Source of the DNA: Phymatolithon calcareum
Lineage: Eukaryota > Rhodophyta > Florideophyceae > Hapalidiales
Direction: 5' to 3'
Assembly: GCA_977006965.1 (NCBI GenBank)
Contig: OZ345352.1
Location: forward strand, 4,154,001 to 4,218,000
Length of the DNA: 64,000 bases
Shown: positions 20,993 to 30,748 of the stretch, piece by piece
How the letters are laid out: every line of letters starts with the position of its first letter
How positions within the stretch are numbered: position 1 is the stretch's first letter
Position numbers and translations under genes: made by a program
Notes under the pieces: generated by a model
Database searches by the model: none
The model's input: the letters and a program-made list of their open reading frames with translations, nothing else
What the model was told of the DNA's origin: nothing

Positions 20993-21538
20993 GTCATACA
21001 TTTTGATTTCCTATACATGGGCCCGGGTGTTGAGGAGCACAAATATATACTCGTGATCCGAGACGATCTGTCATCGTATCTGTGGCTTTGTCCGGCACAA
21101 GCTGCAACGGCTGAGGTCGCGGCAGCGGAGCTGGCTCGTTGGATACGGACATTCAACATCATGGAGATGTGGGTGAGCGATCAAGGGTCGCATTTCAAAA
21201 ACGAAGTCATGAAAGAACTGGCCGAGGAGCACCGTATTAAGCATAACTTCACGGTTGCGTATTCCCCTTGGGTGAACGGTACGGTGGAGAGCTGTATGAA
21301 AACTGTTCAGGCAGCTTATCGCTGTATACAATCGGAGCTGAAACTGGGGCCCCAAGATTGGCCTACAGTAATCGGCATGATAATGACAGCTCTTAATGAA
21401 GCTCCACTCAAGCGACTGGGAAGTCGTGAGGATGGGACTTTTAGAACCCCTTTGGAGGTTATGACCGGAATCAAGCCGGCAAGGGCAATGCTGCATTCAA
21501 CAGCAATTGGAAAATCCAATGCCAAAGTGAGGAACTAG
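20993..21538 (+). pseudogene. Ty3 integrase catalytic core
   Basis: Same frame as the preceding ORF. The DDE residues are visible: D in VIRDDLSSYLWL, D in WVSDQGSHF, E in VNGTVESCMKT with the usual spacing of about 35 to the last. It ends at a TAG near 21538; the downstream protein resumes one base back (SEELEKIRAMQ), so there is a second lesion between about 21500 and 21535. Confidence 0.85.
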
Positions 21539-22056
21539 AGAAAATCCGGGCAATGCAGATATTGGACATTGCTGGTTTGCAAAAGCAGTTTGATGGACTG
21601 CACAAGGACGTGGCGGAGCGAGTCACTGAAAACCGTGCGAAAAACATCAAGTCGCATAACAAGAAAACGAACTTGGTGGTGCCTAAATTTGAAAAGGGTG
21701 ATTTTGTCTTGGTAAGACGTGCACAAGACAAAGGCCACAAGCAATCGTATCGATGGGTCGCACCGCGCCGAATTACCAAAGTCGTCAGTGAGCTGATCTA
21801 TGAGATAGAGCACATGTTAACTCAAAAAGTTGAGAAAGTACATGCAGCACGCTTACAGCTGTTCCGAGCGGGAATGGACGGGGCAAAAGTATCCAAGGAA
21901 CTTCTATCGCATACGGAGTGTAGTGAGGCCAAATACGAAATCGTGGACGAGGTAATCGACGTGGCAGGGAACGACAAGGCTGAGGAATTTTTGAGGACAA
22001 CTAAGAAGAAGCGCGCTGTCAAGCAAGCTCGCGAACAGATTGGTCTGTCTCTGTAA
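21539..22056 (+). pseudogene. Ty3 integrase C-terminal region, GPY/F-like with possible chromodomain start
   Basis: FEKGDFVLVRRAQDKG, then YRWVAPRRI and VHAARLQLFRA, are the GPY/F-type module after the integrase core. AKYEIVDEVIDVAG then resembles the opening strand of a chromodomain, but the rest of the fold is missing and the tail is Lys-rich. In chromoviruses that domain guides integration to marked chromatin. Stop TAA at 22056, 30 bases before the 3' LTR. Confidence 0.75.
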
Positions 22057-22077
22057 ATGCCTCTGCTAAGCAGAGCC

Positions 22078-22086
22078 ATGGGGCAC
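22078..22086 (+). promoter_or_regulatory. Presumed polypurine tract of the Ty3 element
   Basis: ATGGGGCAC directly before the 3' LTR; the same nine bases precede the 3' LTR of the miniature element. This is the expected site of plus-strand priming. Confidence 0.6.
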
Positions 22087-22365
22087 TGTAGATATGGGAC
22101 GATACCAAGCGTTCGCCAAGCAAGGAGCAGAACGACACTTAAGAGGTAACCCATAATTACGGGGCATTTACTTACGCAACCAGGGCAAAAGACTGGATTG
22201 CGTGGATAAGGTAATTGATAGATTTAGGGTATTGTAAAAGGCTATAAAAGCCAGCCCTTCCAGCCTGTCATTGAGAGGGAGAGGCATCGGGCTTTTGAGA
22301 AGCATGTGTTGTGATTAAGGACTGTCTCCCCTCAGTTCTTTTGCAGGGCTTAGTGGGCGTCTAAA
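22087..22365 (+). repeat. 3' LTR of the Ty3 element
   Basis: 279 bp; differs from the 5' LTR by AGAACGAC for AGAGCGAC and GGGGCATT for GGGACATT. Confidence 0.9.
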
Positions 22366-22417
22366 AAGAGCATGGCATCGATTCCGTGCTCGCTCGGTGC
22401 GCAGACTGGACCTCAGT

Positions 22418-23088
22418 ATGACAATGGAAGCCATCTGCCAAAATGCTTATGAAAGTATATCAGCGACTGCAATCGTGTCACAGTCGCGCGATATCCCGCT
22501 AGCCCGCCATACGGCGATATTGGTAATCGATATGCAGAATGAATTCGTCCACGAGCGAGGTGCAGTGTGGCGTCGTGTCACTCGAACGCCATATATTGAA
22601 CTTGTTCTGAAAACAGCCACGGTGAACATAGCGCACATACTCGCAACAGCGAGCGTCGCCCACATCGAAGTCATTTACACAGTTGTCGAGGCGCTCACGC
22701 AGGATGACCGCGAGCGCTCTCTGGACTACAAGGTTTCCGGTTTTCCGATCCCTCATGCATCGTAGGGCGCTCACGTCTTGGACAGCATCCGTCAAGCTGG
22801 CGGCGAGATCGTGCTTCCGAAGGGTTCGCCGTCGGTATTCATTAGCACCAACCTCGCGTATATCCTTCGAAACCTTGGCGTGCAGCAGGTGTCATTGTCG
22901 GCGGTCTCACTGACCAATGCGTTGACTCCGCTGTGCGCGACGCTTTTGATCTCGAATTCCTTGTCACCACCGTTACCGATGCCTGATACACGCACACCGT
23001 GGAGAGACATCGGTCTGCCCTGGCGATACACGCTCCAGATTGATACTGCCACCGTCGTTGATGAGCTTAAGGCACTTCCGGCATCTGG
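22418..23088 (+). pseudogene. Isochorismatase-family cysteine hydrolase, inactivated
   Basis: The ATG at 22418 opens a frame with TAILVIDMQNEFVHERGA, then VIYTVVEALTQDDRERSL and DYKVSGF. After a TAG at 22763 the same frame gives GGEIVLPKGSPSVF and NLAYILRNLGVQQ. After a frame change near 22890 comes IVGGLTDQCVDSAVRD. The Asp, Lys and Cys of the isochorismatase/nicotinamidase triad are all recognisable. A TGA interrupts DA-YTHTVERH, where the family often has Cys, and the C-terminus (IDTATVVDELKALPA) is in another frame. Such enzymes hydrolyse amides or vinyl ethers; the substrate cannot be told. Two stops and two frame changes make it a pseudogene. The Ty3 element lies 52 bases upstream and may have removed its promoter. 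Confidence 0.85.
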
Positions 23089-23165
23089 CGTTGATGAGAG
23101 AGAGAATGATGGAGATTTTTATTTTAAAAGTTACTAACGCATCAGAAGACGCTTCGGGCAACTTT
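23089..23165 (-). mobile_element. LINE 3'-end fragment (family C)
   Basis: In the minus sense: GAAGCGTCTTCTGATGCGTT, GTAACTTTTAAAATAAAAAT, then a short CT-rich tail. It abuts the end of the hydrolase pseudogene. Confidence 0.6.
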
Positions 23166-23377
23166 CCAATTTTCAGACTTGTGTCTAGAGCGATGGAAAT
23201 GTCGCGTTGGAGATCAGCACGCTCGGAAAGAATGACAATACCTCAGCCTCCTGTAGTGCAGCCGCGAGAGTACCTGCATTTTGAAATACAGGTATAAACG
23301 GTAAGGCGCTGAGCAAGTTAGTGCCGATGCGACACCGCGCTTCGAAGGTATATCTGTAGTCCGGGGCACTGGCACTT

Positions 23378-24170
23378 GGCAGTATCTCGACGGTAATAAC
23401 GATTCCCGACGAGGTCGCGGCCGCCGGCTGCCCGAACGCCGAACTGCTTCCAGACCGGACCACAGAGCGGCATCTACCGTGGGCAGCATCCGTGCAGGGG
23501 GGCACCAGAAGAAGGTGTACGTGTGAGTCGCGTGTTGTGTGAACAGATGCAAGCTGATGGCGGACGTTGTCATGTCCTCCGTGCCGTTTGCTGCGGATTT
23601 TTGACCGAATTGGCCGCACATGACGACCGTGGATTACAGTTACTTTCTGCGTCGCAAATCGCTCGCGGTAGCCGCTTTTCGACGGCCCTCAGGTCGTCGC
23701 CACTCTACAAGGCGCGAAAACGGCTGGCTTCCAGTACACGGTTGAGGCGGAAATGGACGCAGTCGAGGTAGACGTGGAGACGTTGAATGCGGAATACGGC
23801 GCGGGGCACTTGGAAATCACGTTCTAGCTCAATTTTGGCATTGCGGGACCAGACGGCACTGTCACGTTCGGCACAGGGACCAGGAAATTGCCAAGCAGCG
23901 CAGGTTTGTGGCGACGTTTGCAACCAAACCGTTGGTCTCATCGGCACTGGCAACGGCGGTCACTTCAACTTTTCGTTGTGAGAGCCGGTGTGACGAGAAA
24001 ATAGAGGTGCAGAGGCTGGAATGAACAATGTGTCAGTTGTTTGTGATATGCGCTCGGCGATGCGAGATGACCAAGGCGAAAAAGCATTGCTTTCGGAGAC
24101 TGCTCGCCAATTTCTCGCGGGAATCATCGAACATGCTCCTGCCATGGAGGCACTACGCGCGCCACATTTT
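23378..24170 (+). pseudogene. Glutamine-synthetase-like enzyme, inactivated
   Basis: Read across frames in order: LLPDRTTERHLPWAA (N-terminal domain), VLCEQMQADGG, QVVATLQGAKTAGFQYTVEA, LNAEYGAGHLEITF (Glu ligands of the metal site), TAG, LNFGIAGPDGTVTFGTG, TFATKPLVSS, TGNGGHFNFSL (the glycine/His loop), TGA, then ALLSETARQFLAGIIEHAPA. This is the order of glutamine synthetases of the GlnA/FluG-like type, which ligate ammonia or an amine to glutamate. The C-terminal third is not found after about 24170. At least two stops and several frame changes are present. It follows the hydrolase pseudogene on the same strand, about 300 bases on, and may have been its metabolic partner. Confidence 0.8.
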
Positions 24171-24542
24171 CTTGTCACTTTGTTCATTGCAAGCACGAAG
24201 TGCACCCTCTCATGTCTACTAACCGAATTGTGGGAACTGCTTATTTTCAAGCGCGCAGAAACACATGCCGAGTACCATAGTATGGTTATCTGAATGCAGG
24301 TGCGAGCTGGGAACCACCCTCAAGTCCGAGCGCGTGGGACAGCGAAGCACTGAAGTATGCCGTGGGCAACAACTCCTGCTCGTGAGACACCCTCTGATGA
24401 ATCGCGCCAGTTGTATGCATAGGCAAGGGTTTTGGTTCTTGCAGGTTACAAGCCCTGTAAGTGGAGGAGCATGGTAGTGCTAAAGTAAAGTTGGCAGCAC
24501 TTCTACGATTTACAGCCTGCGCATAAGAACGAAACGCAACAA
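24171..24542. other. No recognisable gene
   Basis: Nothing that I can assign; the missing C-terminal part of the glutamine-synthetase-like gene would belong here but is not visible. Confidence 0.4.
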
Positions 24543-24625
24543 GAGGTAGGTAGCACTAGAGGAAGCCTCGCCCATATCTTCGGAAGTCTGCGGGGCTTTT
24601 AAATAAACTTGAATAAAATTATGAC
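24543..24625 (+). mobile_element. LINE 3'-end fragment (family B)
   Basis: GGAAGCCTCGCCCATATCTT, CGGAAGTCTGCGGGGC and TTTTAAATAAACTTGAATAA. The same end is seen at 58980-59060 (plus) and, inverted, near 27540-27600. Confidence 0.65.
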
Positions 24626-24667
24626 ACTCAATGGGCGCGCGAAGACCACTTCTTCGCGGATTCTAAG

Positions 24668-24918
24668 TGTAATCACTGAGAATGTAAAGATAAAGTTGGG
24701 CTTTATCTTGAAAAGGGGTGATCTCTCTCCGATGAGATGATGAGATGCTCTCTACTAAAAATACGAATGGGGAACTGCTTAAGTAGACTTCCGATTGCTT
24801 TCCAGTCATGGGGTTTGCTGGAGGCTTATTGCGTGCGTCCCGCTCGCAGAACCTATGCCGGAATTTAAGTCGCCTATTTCCGCAGCTTCTGGCGCCACTG
24901 CACCATTGCGTGTCTACA
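24668..24918 (-). repeat. Solo LTR related to the miniature element
   Basis: 251 bp from TGTAATCACTGAG to CATTGCGTGTCTACA, the same ends as the 270-bp LTRs at 11228 and 12382 but diverged inside. TAAG stands on both sides (24664-24667 and 24919-24922), a 4-bp duplication. A solo LTR forms when two LTRs recombine and the interior is lost. Confidence 0.85.
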
Positions 24919-24939
24919 TAAGAAAGATTTTATAGCTTC

Positions 24940-25700
24940 AGGTAAAGTTCAATGAAATCTCCGAATGGGCGCAGGTCTATCGAATGACTTGGTCTATCCG
25001 AAAGAGCTCAGACATACTCCCAAGGCGAAGGATTGAACAACCTTTTCTTCTGGCGATTGAGGAAGTTCAATTAATGCGCACTACAGAATATCTCGGTACG
25101 ACAAGTGACGAGAACGGAGATCGTGACGACAGGCTTCTGGAGCGATTCAAAAAGCTTTGGCGCAAAAGCGCGGCTACTGAGTATCCTAGGCATGACAAGG
25201 AAAGGATACAGCACCGAAAAATGCATCAGGCTTTTCAAGGCATTCATCAGGCCAGTACATGAGTACGCTGCGCATATAACATGCGACACAATCTGAGTAT
25301 CGAGAGAACCAGTGAAAGTTCAGAAGGACATCTCAACGATACTGTCTGGGAAGTGGGCAGGGTGGCACTGCAGAAGACTAATAAAGCTATGTCAAATAGA
25401 ACTATTGGAGTTCCGCCGGCAGTACCTGATCTCGAAGTTAACACGAAGACTTGGAACGGTTGCGGAAGAGAAAAAGGACGCAGGGACAAATTTGGAACTC
25501 GAAACGCTTGACCGCATGCGGAAATCGAACACGCCAGCCGACATGCAAACAGATGCGCCCTTCGACGAGTCTGGGAAAATTACTTTTTCCAAGAATGGTC
25601 TACAGCACCAAGCAGTAATGAAAGAAAGCAGACACAGAGCTCTCTGCGCAAGATTGTTTGTAGCTCACTTTCCAAAATTACAGCGAAGTTGATAGAAGAA
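24940..25700 (+). pseudogene. LINE RT C-terminal fragment
   Basis: In several frames: RMTWSIRKSSDIL, QLMRTTEYLGTTSDENGD, RLLSILGMTRKGYS and LFKAFIRPVHEYAAHI. These match the thumb region of the LINE at 59965-61068 (GMTWNTKKGKSEVL, RRLEYLGTTVDNKGV). Heavily frameshifted. Confidence 0.7.
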
Positions 25701-26285
25701 ATGGACAGTAAAGGAGCATGGGCAGTTTGAACACTCAGCAGCATTCAGAGAAAGCCTACATGGACCCCTATTCATTCATTCATTATGCCTTATCCCCTAG
25801 TTGTGCTAACAGCGATTCGATGGCCTAAGCTTCTTCCACTCTATCCTATCGTCAGCGATTTAACTGTGGCTTTCACGTCTATATGTACCTGTTCAAGCAT
25901 AAGGAAACCGATCTATTGTGAGTGGTGCACTGAGTAGCACCTCTCCCCTGAAATCGGCGGTGGAATTAATCTCTCAGTCTACTGAGAGATTAATTCCACC
26001 TCAAACTATCGTTTGAGTCAGTCTGCTGGCCGAGCTTACCAAGTATTGACTTTCAGAACTTCCTGCATTTTGACCTGCGCAAATCGTGGACATGATGTTG
26101 CCCGTTTTATGGTTCGAGTCAGATCTGTCTCAGAAGGTATGACAACTCTTTCACACTTCTGTAAAAGCAGAAGTTTGTGCATTCCTGCCGCACTGACCTT
26201 TTTGGCTTTGCCTAATCTTTCTGGAGCTAACCTGGACTGGATCTCCTCTGATACACTTCAATACACTTCGTCCAGATTAAGCACT
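25701..26285. other. Non-coding with a long palindrome
   Basis: An ATTCATTCATTC run near 25775, the palindrome at 25959-26000, and no coding signal. Confidence 0.4.
25959..26000. repeat. Perfect inverted repeat, 20-bp arms, 2-base centre
   Basis: GGTGGAATTAATCTCTCAGT, CT, then the exact complement. The longest of three such hairpins in the window. Confidence 0.9.
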
Positions 26286-26335
26286 TAGATTCTTTCTTTA
26301 TTGCAGAAAGATCGCTCACGCGGTCTACTCGTCCA
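26286..26335 (-). mobile_element. Short 3' fragment of the RNase H-type LINE
   Basis: In the minus sense GATCTTTCTGCAATAAAGAA, against GATCTTTCC.CAATAAAGAA-type sequence at the end of the intact LINE (near 42340). Only the tail is present. Confidence 0.45.
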
Positions 26336-26754
26336 GTCACGTGAAATTGGAGTGCGCCCTGGGTAGTATCACCGTTTTCCACTATTACGTTGTAGTGCTG
26401 ATATTACGTGGATGCCACAAGTGGGAAGCGTTTCAAAAGGTCTATGTTTTACTCTTGACAACGGGACAGCTTTTTTCCTCTGAGAAGTTGCGCATAATTC
26501 CGTGTACTGTTTCTTACGAGACTTTGAAGAAAACATCGTACTGCATTTTGGACATTCCAGCTCCCTTGACTCTCCGAGCTTTTCCAGAGACGTGGTTCTG
26601 TTTGACCCAGCAGTTGCATATGCTTTCCTGTGCGTCAATCTTCCCATCTCAACCCCGCCGGTATTTTCTTTTTCAAACTGTTTTGACTCCAGTCTCTATC
26701 TTAATTTCTGAGCAAAATCGTTGTCCTCAACTGCACTGGCCGGTGCTGGTATGG
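26336..26754. other. No recognisable gene
   Basis: A minus ORF (26369-26647) has ECPKCSTMFSSKS but no family match. Confidence 0.35.
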
Positions 26755-27190
26755 GGAGAGATTGTAAGTTTTTTCGAAGCCCTCAATGCTGGCGCTCGCT
26801 AACACAAGAGCAGCTTCTCGTTGGTATCTGTCCACGCAATGTAATCCCATTCCCAAACACGATCAAATCATACTATTATGTCTTCTGTGATATGGATCTC
26901 CAATTCCAGAAGGTTGTCTATCGCTGTTTTGGTTTCTTCGCATGAATTTTCTACCCTTGATCTTGATAGATTCCTCTACAGGATACATTGGCATTTCTCC
27001 CCTACGGCTTTGTAGTGTTCAATGAAACTCGATATTTGCACTGCCGGGTGCGATCTTTCGTTCAAGCAGACGGCAATCTTGCGTTCTTTCTCGATTGACT
27101 TTTCACTCCATACTTGGCCAAGGCGCAGTTTCTCAAGTTTGGCTTTAGTGGTACCCAGCACCCTCAGGAGGAGCAAGAGGATTTTTCGAG
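26755..27190 (-). pseudogene. LINE (family D) C-terminal fragment
   Basis: The minus frame KAKLEKLRLGQVWSEKSIEK corresponds to KEEKLRLSEAWGRTEEGLKR of the LINE at 59965-61068. The 3' region with GAAGCTGCTCTTGTGTTAGC also matches. Strongly decayed. Confidence 0.6.
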
Positions 27191-27534
27191 CACCTGGTCC
27201 GGTGTATTGACAACATCGCTACTAGAGTACATATAGACAGAAACCGAAATGCTTCTTTCTCAAGGGCACCATTTCTCGTATTTGTATTCTCAGTTTCGCA
27301 TCACGAAAGACGACGGTGTTGTTGTGCTTCATCCTTGTAGCACAATATTGTTCGCATGCCTAATAGTGAAAGCAAAATGTGCGCCAATGAGATACTTCAT
27401 AACTTGTGATTCGGAATCCAAGAAGATGAAGACGAAGAATGGTAAACTGATAGGGAGAGTACAGTTATCATAGTTACCCTGCTGTCCTATCAATCTGAGG
27501 CTTCCCCGACTGCCTTTGCTATTTTTTTATAATT
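27191..27534. other. No recognisable gene
   Basis: Short ORFs only. Confidence 0.35.
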
Positions 27535-27703
27535 TAAGTTTATTTAAAAGCTGCACAGACTTCCAAAGATATGGGCAAGGCTTCCTCTGATGCTACCCAC
27601 CTTTGTGCAGCTCACGAAACGCCTACCAGAATGGCGGACGGGAAAACTCAGGATTCAAGGTAGTCCTAGCTCATTCCTGGACGGGATTGTTGGTGCTTGG
27701 ACT

Positions 27704-27841
27704 CGACCGCTTTTTAAGGAGACCAGAGGTGAATCCAGCCAAAACCTCTTGGCCCTAGGAAAGTTGCCCCAAGCGTCAGCAGATGCGTTGGTAACTTTTA
27801 AATAAATATCTACATTTCTTCTTCTTCTTCGACCGCTTTTT
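27704..27841. repeat. 12-bp target duplication of the small LINE-C insert
   Basis: CGACCGCTTTTT at 27704-27715 and 27830-27841. Confidence 0.85.
27716..27829 (+). mobile_element. Very short LINE-C insertion (114 bp)
   Basis: Holds only the last about 80 bases of the family C end (CAAGCGTCAGCAGATGCGTT, GTAACTTTTAAATAAATATC) and a CTT-repeat tail. A full target duplication shows it is a genuine, extremely truncated insertion. Confidence 0.85.
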
Positions 27842-28041
27842 GCCTTGCCTTCTGCGAATCAATACGGGCCTTTTTCGTTCTCCATGCCTTCTATGAGTGT
27901 CTTGCTGCATAGTAAGAGCTCATCTAGCGCCTTTTCTGCTTTTTCTCCTTCGAGGTCGTACCCTGCTAGCGTGCGTTCAAGGGTCTCCATATGTTCTCTG
28001 GCCCTGGTGCCGAATTCTTCAGTCATGCTTGTTGTTGACAC

Positions 28042-28913
28042 CTATGGGAATTTGCCACAGGCATACTGCAGCGCGAGTTGCCTGTACTTCACCTTATGGT
28101 ACTTGAGGATTGCTGGCAATTCTCTTGTCTTGTCGTATGGAATCTTCCTGATGACCCATCACCTCCGAGGTCCATTGGTGCGTAGTGGTTCAAACGGCGG
28201 TCAGATGTAGCAGAGAGAGTTGGTTTGTTTTGAGGCGAGTGTTGTTTGATGAAGTTTGACAAGTCCTTGGTCGAGAGAGTTTATTAGAACTGAGGGCAGC
28301 TACTTATACTACTTCTTTTCAGCTGATGCTGAACAAGTAGACGAGCTCGCCGAAAGAATCTGAATTGACGTTGAGCTCGCACACGCGAACGGAATGTCAA
28401 ATCAGGAGTAGAGAATGAAACAAAGGTATACAAGAAAAGTTTTGTCAACTGGGTATCGAACGTCTTCGATGGAAAAGAATTCAGTAGAGATGACCGTTTA
28501 GGTGAGCACGTGCAGATGCGGTCATCTTTGAGGCATACGGCAATACCAGGGACGCAATGAAAAAAGCCAGTCTAATCAGCGATTGTGCTGATTACAGATC
28601 GCGAAAGAGGATAAAATCAGATGAATTGCCGTAGGTATACGCGTTCGCTCCAAATTATTGATACTTACGACACTCCTCGTGACGAAGCTGTCTTGGACTT
28701 CGTGTTCGGACTACACGTAGTACCTCGTGTACTCTTCACGAGGGATTGCATGTACTTCTAGCGACCCTTATTTGGGTCCGCTTACAGTTCGGACACAGTC
28801 TCTCAGCCCTACTTAAGTCGCTCTAGTCTTCCTCCGTAGGATAGAGGGAGGCAGCATGGATTGGTAGGAAGTAACGCACAGACACTTTCCTTCCAGTTTA
28901 CCAATCCAGCACT
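28042..28913. other. No recognisable gene
   Basis: Could hold the promoter of the ORF at 28914; no clear motif. CTTACTTAAGTCGCTCTAG-like sequence near 28810 precedes it. Confidence 0.35.
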
Positions 28914-29033
28914 TTGGCCAACTGTTTGGACTATCGTGCTCCAAGTTTGCACGACAATTGCAATTTAGTGCTCGACCGCACGATAATTTTTTTCCATGTT
29001 TTCGCTGAGGATAATTTTCGCATAAGGGTCGTC

Positions 29034-30005
29034 ATGACGTTCGACCACTACCGCCTGAGGCCGATCAACCGTCGTGTCCATCGTCAGAGGCCCATCGGCA
29101 GTCGTTTCCACCGTCTCCGTCCTGTCGCACCCGGACGGATGCTCGCCATGACGTTGACACTTGAACGTCTTGAAGGTTTGCGGGAGATCAATCCCGAGCT
29201 CGTGACAGATGCCGAAGAGGAATGCGCATCGTTCTCGGAAAGGTTTGAAGAAAAGGAGAAGAGTCCTGGCGCTCGCTCAGAAATGTTCGCTGAACTCATT
29301 AGCTTCATTCGACCAGGGACGACTTGCGGGGATGATTATGAGCTCATGCGCACCGTTTTAGTGTTTCTGCTTACCGAAAAGCAGAAGAAGTACATGTTTG
29401 AGGCGTTCGCAGAACAGCAACGCGCTGAACAAGAGAAGCGCCGCGCTGCTCGCGATGCCGAGATTAGAGCCGTCATCGCCCGTTCACGTATGGCAACGAC
29501 AGCTCGTGTCGCGAGGTACACCTCGTCGCCAACCTCTGTTCGGATATCGGCAACATTCGCCTCAGCCGTATCGCCACTGTCTCCGCCGATCCGTTCGGTC
29601 GGGCATTTGGACTCGCGTGGGATGACGATCGGAGAGACAGTGCCCATTGTCGGCGTCGAATATCTCACGGAAAAAACTCTGCAGTTTTCTGGCTGTAATT
29701 CTGCCCCAGTGACTCAAACGTTTTTGCCCCGTGATGGATTGTCGCGTGGCATGATGACGCCCCGTGATGTGTCGTCGCGCAGTTCGATGAAGCCCCGTGA
29801 TGTGTCGTCCTCACTTCCTTTTCCGATTCGATTCGAGGCGGTCTCCTTCCATTGCCAGAAATTAAGATCGAACTGTTTACGAAGACTGGTTTGTTTGGAT
29901 ATGCTTTACAGCTTCATCAAACGGCTCTCTGGTCTCCATCGCGGCGATATCTTTCCTTGTGTACTGCCATTCATGGTTGTTTTGGCTTTCAGGCGCTTCA
30001 TTTGA
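29034..30005 (+). CDS. Hypothetical protein
   Basis: The frame is open from 28914 (a TTG); the first ATG is at about 29034 (MTFDHYRLRPINRRVHRQRP), another at about 29139. It holds an arginine-rich start, an acidic middle (DAEEECASFSERFEEKEK), a predicted coiled coil (EAFAEQQRAEQEKRRAARDA) and a short repeat (PRDVSSRSS, PRDVSSS) near its end. About 320 residues. I recognise no family. Codon positions look coding through the middle, less so in the last 60 residues. It may be a lineage-specific gene or part of a transposon. Confidence 0.45.
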   Translation: MTFDHYRLRPINRRVHRQRPIGSRFHRLRPVAPGRMLAMTLTLERLEGLREINPELVTDAEEECASFSERFEEKEKSPGARSEMFAELISFIRPGTTCGDDYELMRTVLVFLLTEKQKKYMFEAFAEQQRAEQEKRRAARDAEIRAVIARSRMATTARVARYTSSPTSVRISATFASAVSPLSPPIRSVGHLDSRGMTIGETVPIVGVEYLTEKTLQFSGCNSAPVTQTFLPRDGLSRGMMTPRDVSSRSSMKPRDVSSSLPFPIRFEAVSFHCQKLRSNCLRRLVCLDMLYSFIKRLSGLHRGDIFPCVLPFMVVLAFRRFI

Positions 30006-30748
30006 ATACGTACGTTCTTTCCCCTAGTTCCTTCTCAGAATTTTGAAGGCCAAGATTTCTCGCCGATGTGGGGCCGTCTGGATCCGGCACAGGAGGCGGA
30101 GCCTATCCGTCCTTCCTCGGGCCAGTGGCCCGAATACTTGGTTGAAGCATGATACTTCTACTTCCTTGATGACATTTTTACGTCTTCTGTCCAGGGCGTT
30201 AAGTGTATTGCGTACTCCCAGCGTCCCTGTACTAGCGCCTTGTATATCTGAATACACTTCTGTATACTTAGCCCTTTCTTGAACACGCTATTGTAATATT
30301 AGCCATCTCGATATTTGCAAATTTTCATTAGTGTCCGCCTTTATCTGCTACCGTGGGCGTTTCTATGCCCATACGGTTCGTCATTGTGGGAACATGAACC
30401 ATTTGCAGACCAAGGACTCTGGTAACTTAAGAAAAATTTGATTCGTATTTCTCTCACACGGGCAACAAAGCCGGCTGTGTAAATCGGCCTAGTCGTTTCC
30501 CCAATGGCTCTATGGTCCCTCACGGCCGCGAGCTAAAATACTCCAATTTTGTTTTTGATAGTCTTCCCCAGCGGCTCAAACGATCGTGGCAGATGTCATG
30601 TTAGCCTTTTAAGGTTTGGGACTACAGAGCCTATTCTGCTACCACAACTACTAATTCCGTCGCTCTACCAGTCGGTGCCGTTGACGATCTCCTGAAAACC
30701 GGACATTTTGCTTGCTCGAAGGCAATTCTCGCCTAGGTTCCATAACTG
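30006..30748. other. No recognisable gene
   Basis: Short ORFs only. Confidence 0.35.

Larger units (their letters stand above)
17172..22365 (+). mobile_element. Ty3/gypsy-type LTR retrotransposon, full length, recently inserted
   Basis: 5194 bp with 279-bp LTRs (17172-17450 and 22087-22365) that differ at only two positions by eye. Domain order Gag, protease, RT, RNase H, integrase is that of the Ty3 group. Pol is interrupted by one in-frame stop and one frame change, so this copy is probably dead unless helped. It is presumably the autonomous relative of the miniature element at 11228-12651. Confidence 0.95.
17168..22369. repeat. 4-bp target duplication (AAGA) of the Ty3 element
   Basis: AAGA at 17168-17171 and 22366-22369 exactly borders the two LTRs. 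Confidence 0.8.
27535..28041 (-). mobile_element. LINE (family B) 3' fragment, split by a family C tail
   Basis: Minus-sense end of a LINE: a C-terminal frame (METLERTLAGYDLEGEKAEK, LDELLLCSKTLIEGMENE), then a 3' untranslated part ending in TTTAAATAAACTTAAATTAT-type sequence near 27535. The same protein end and 3' end recur at 58726-59062. It is interrupted at 27716-27829. Confidence 0.75.
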
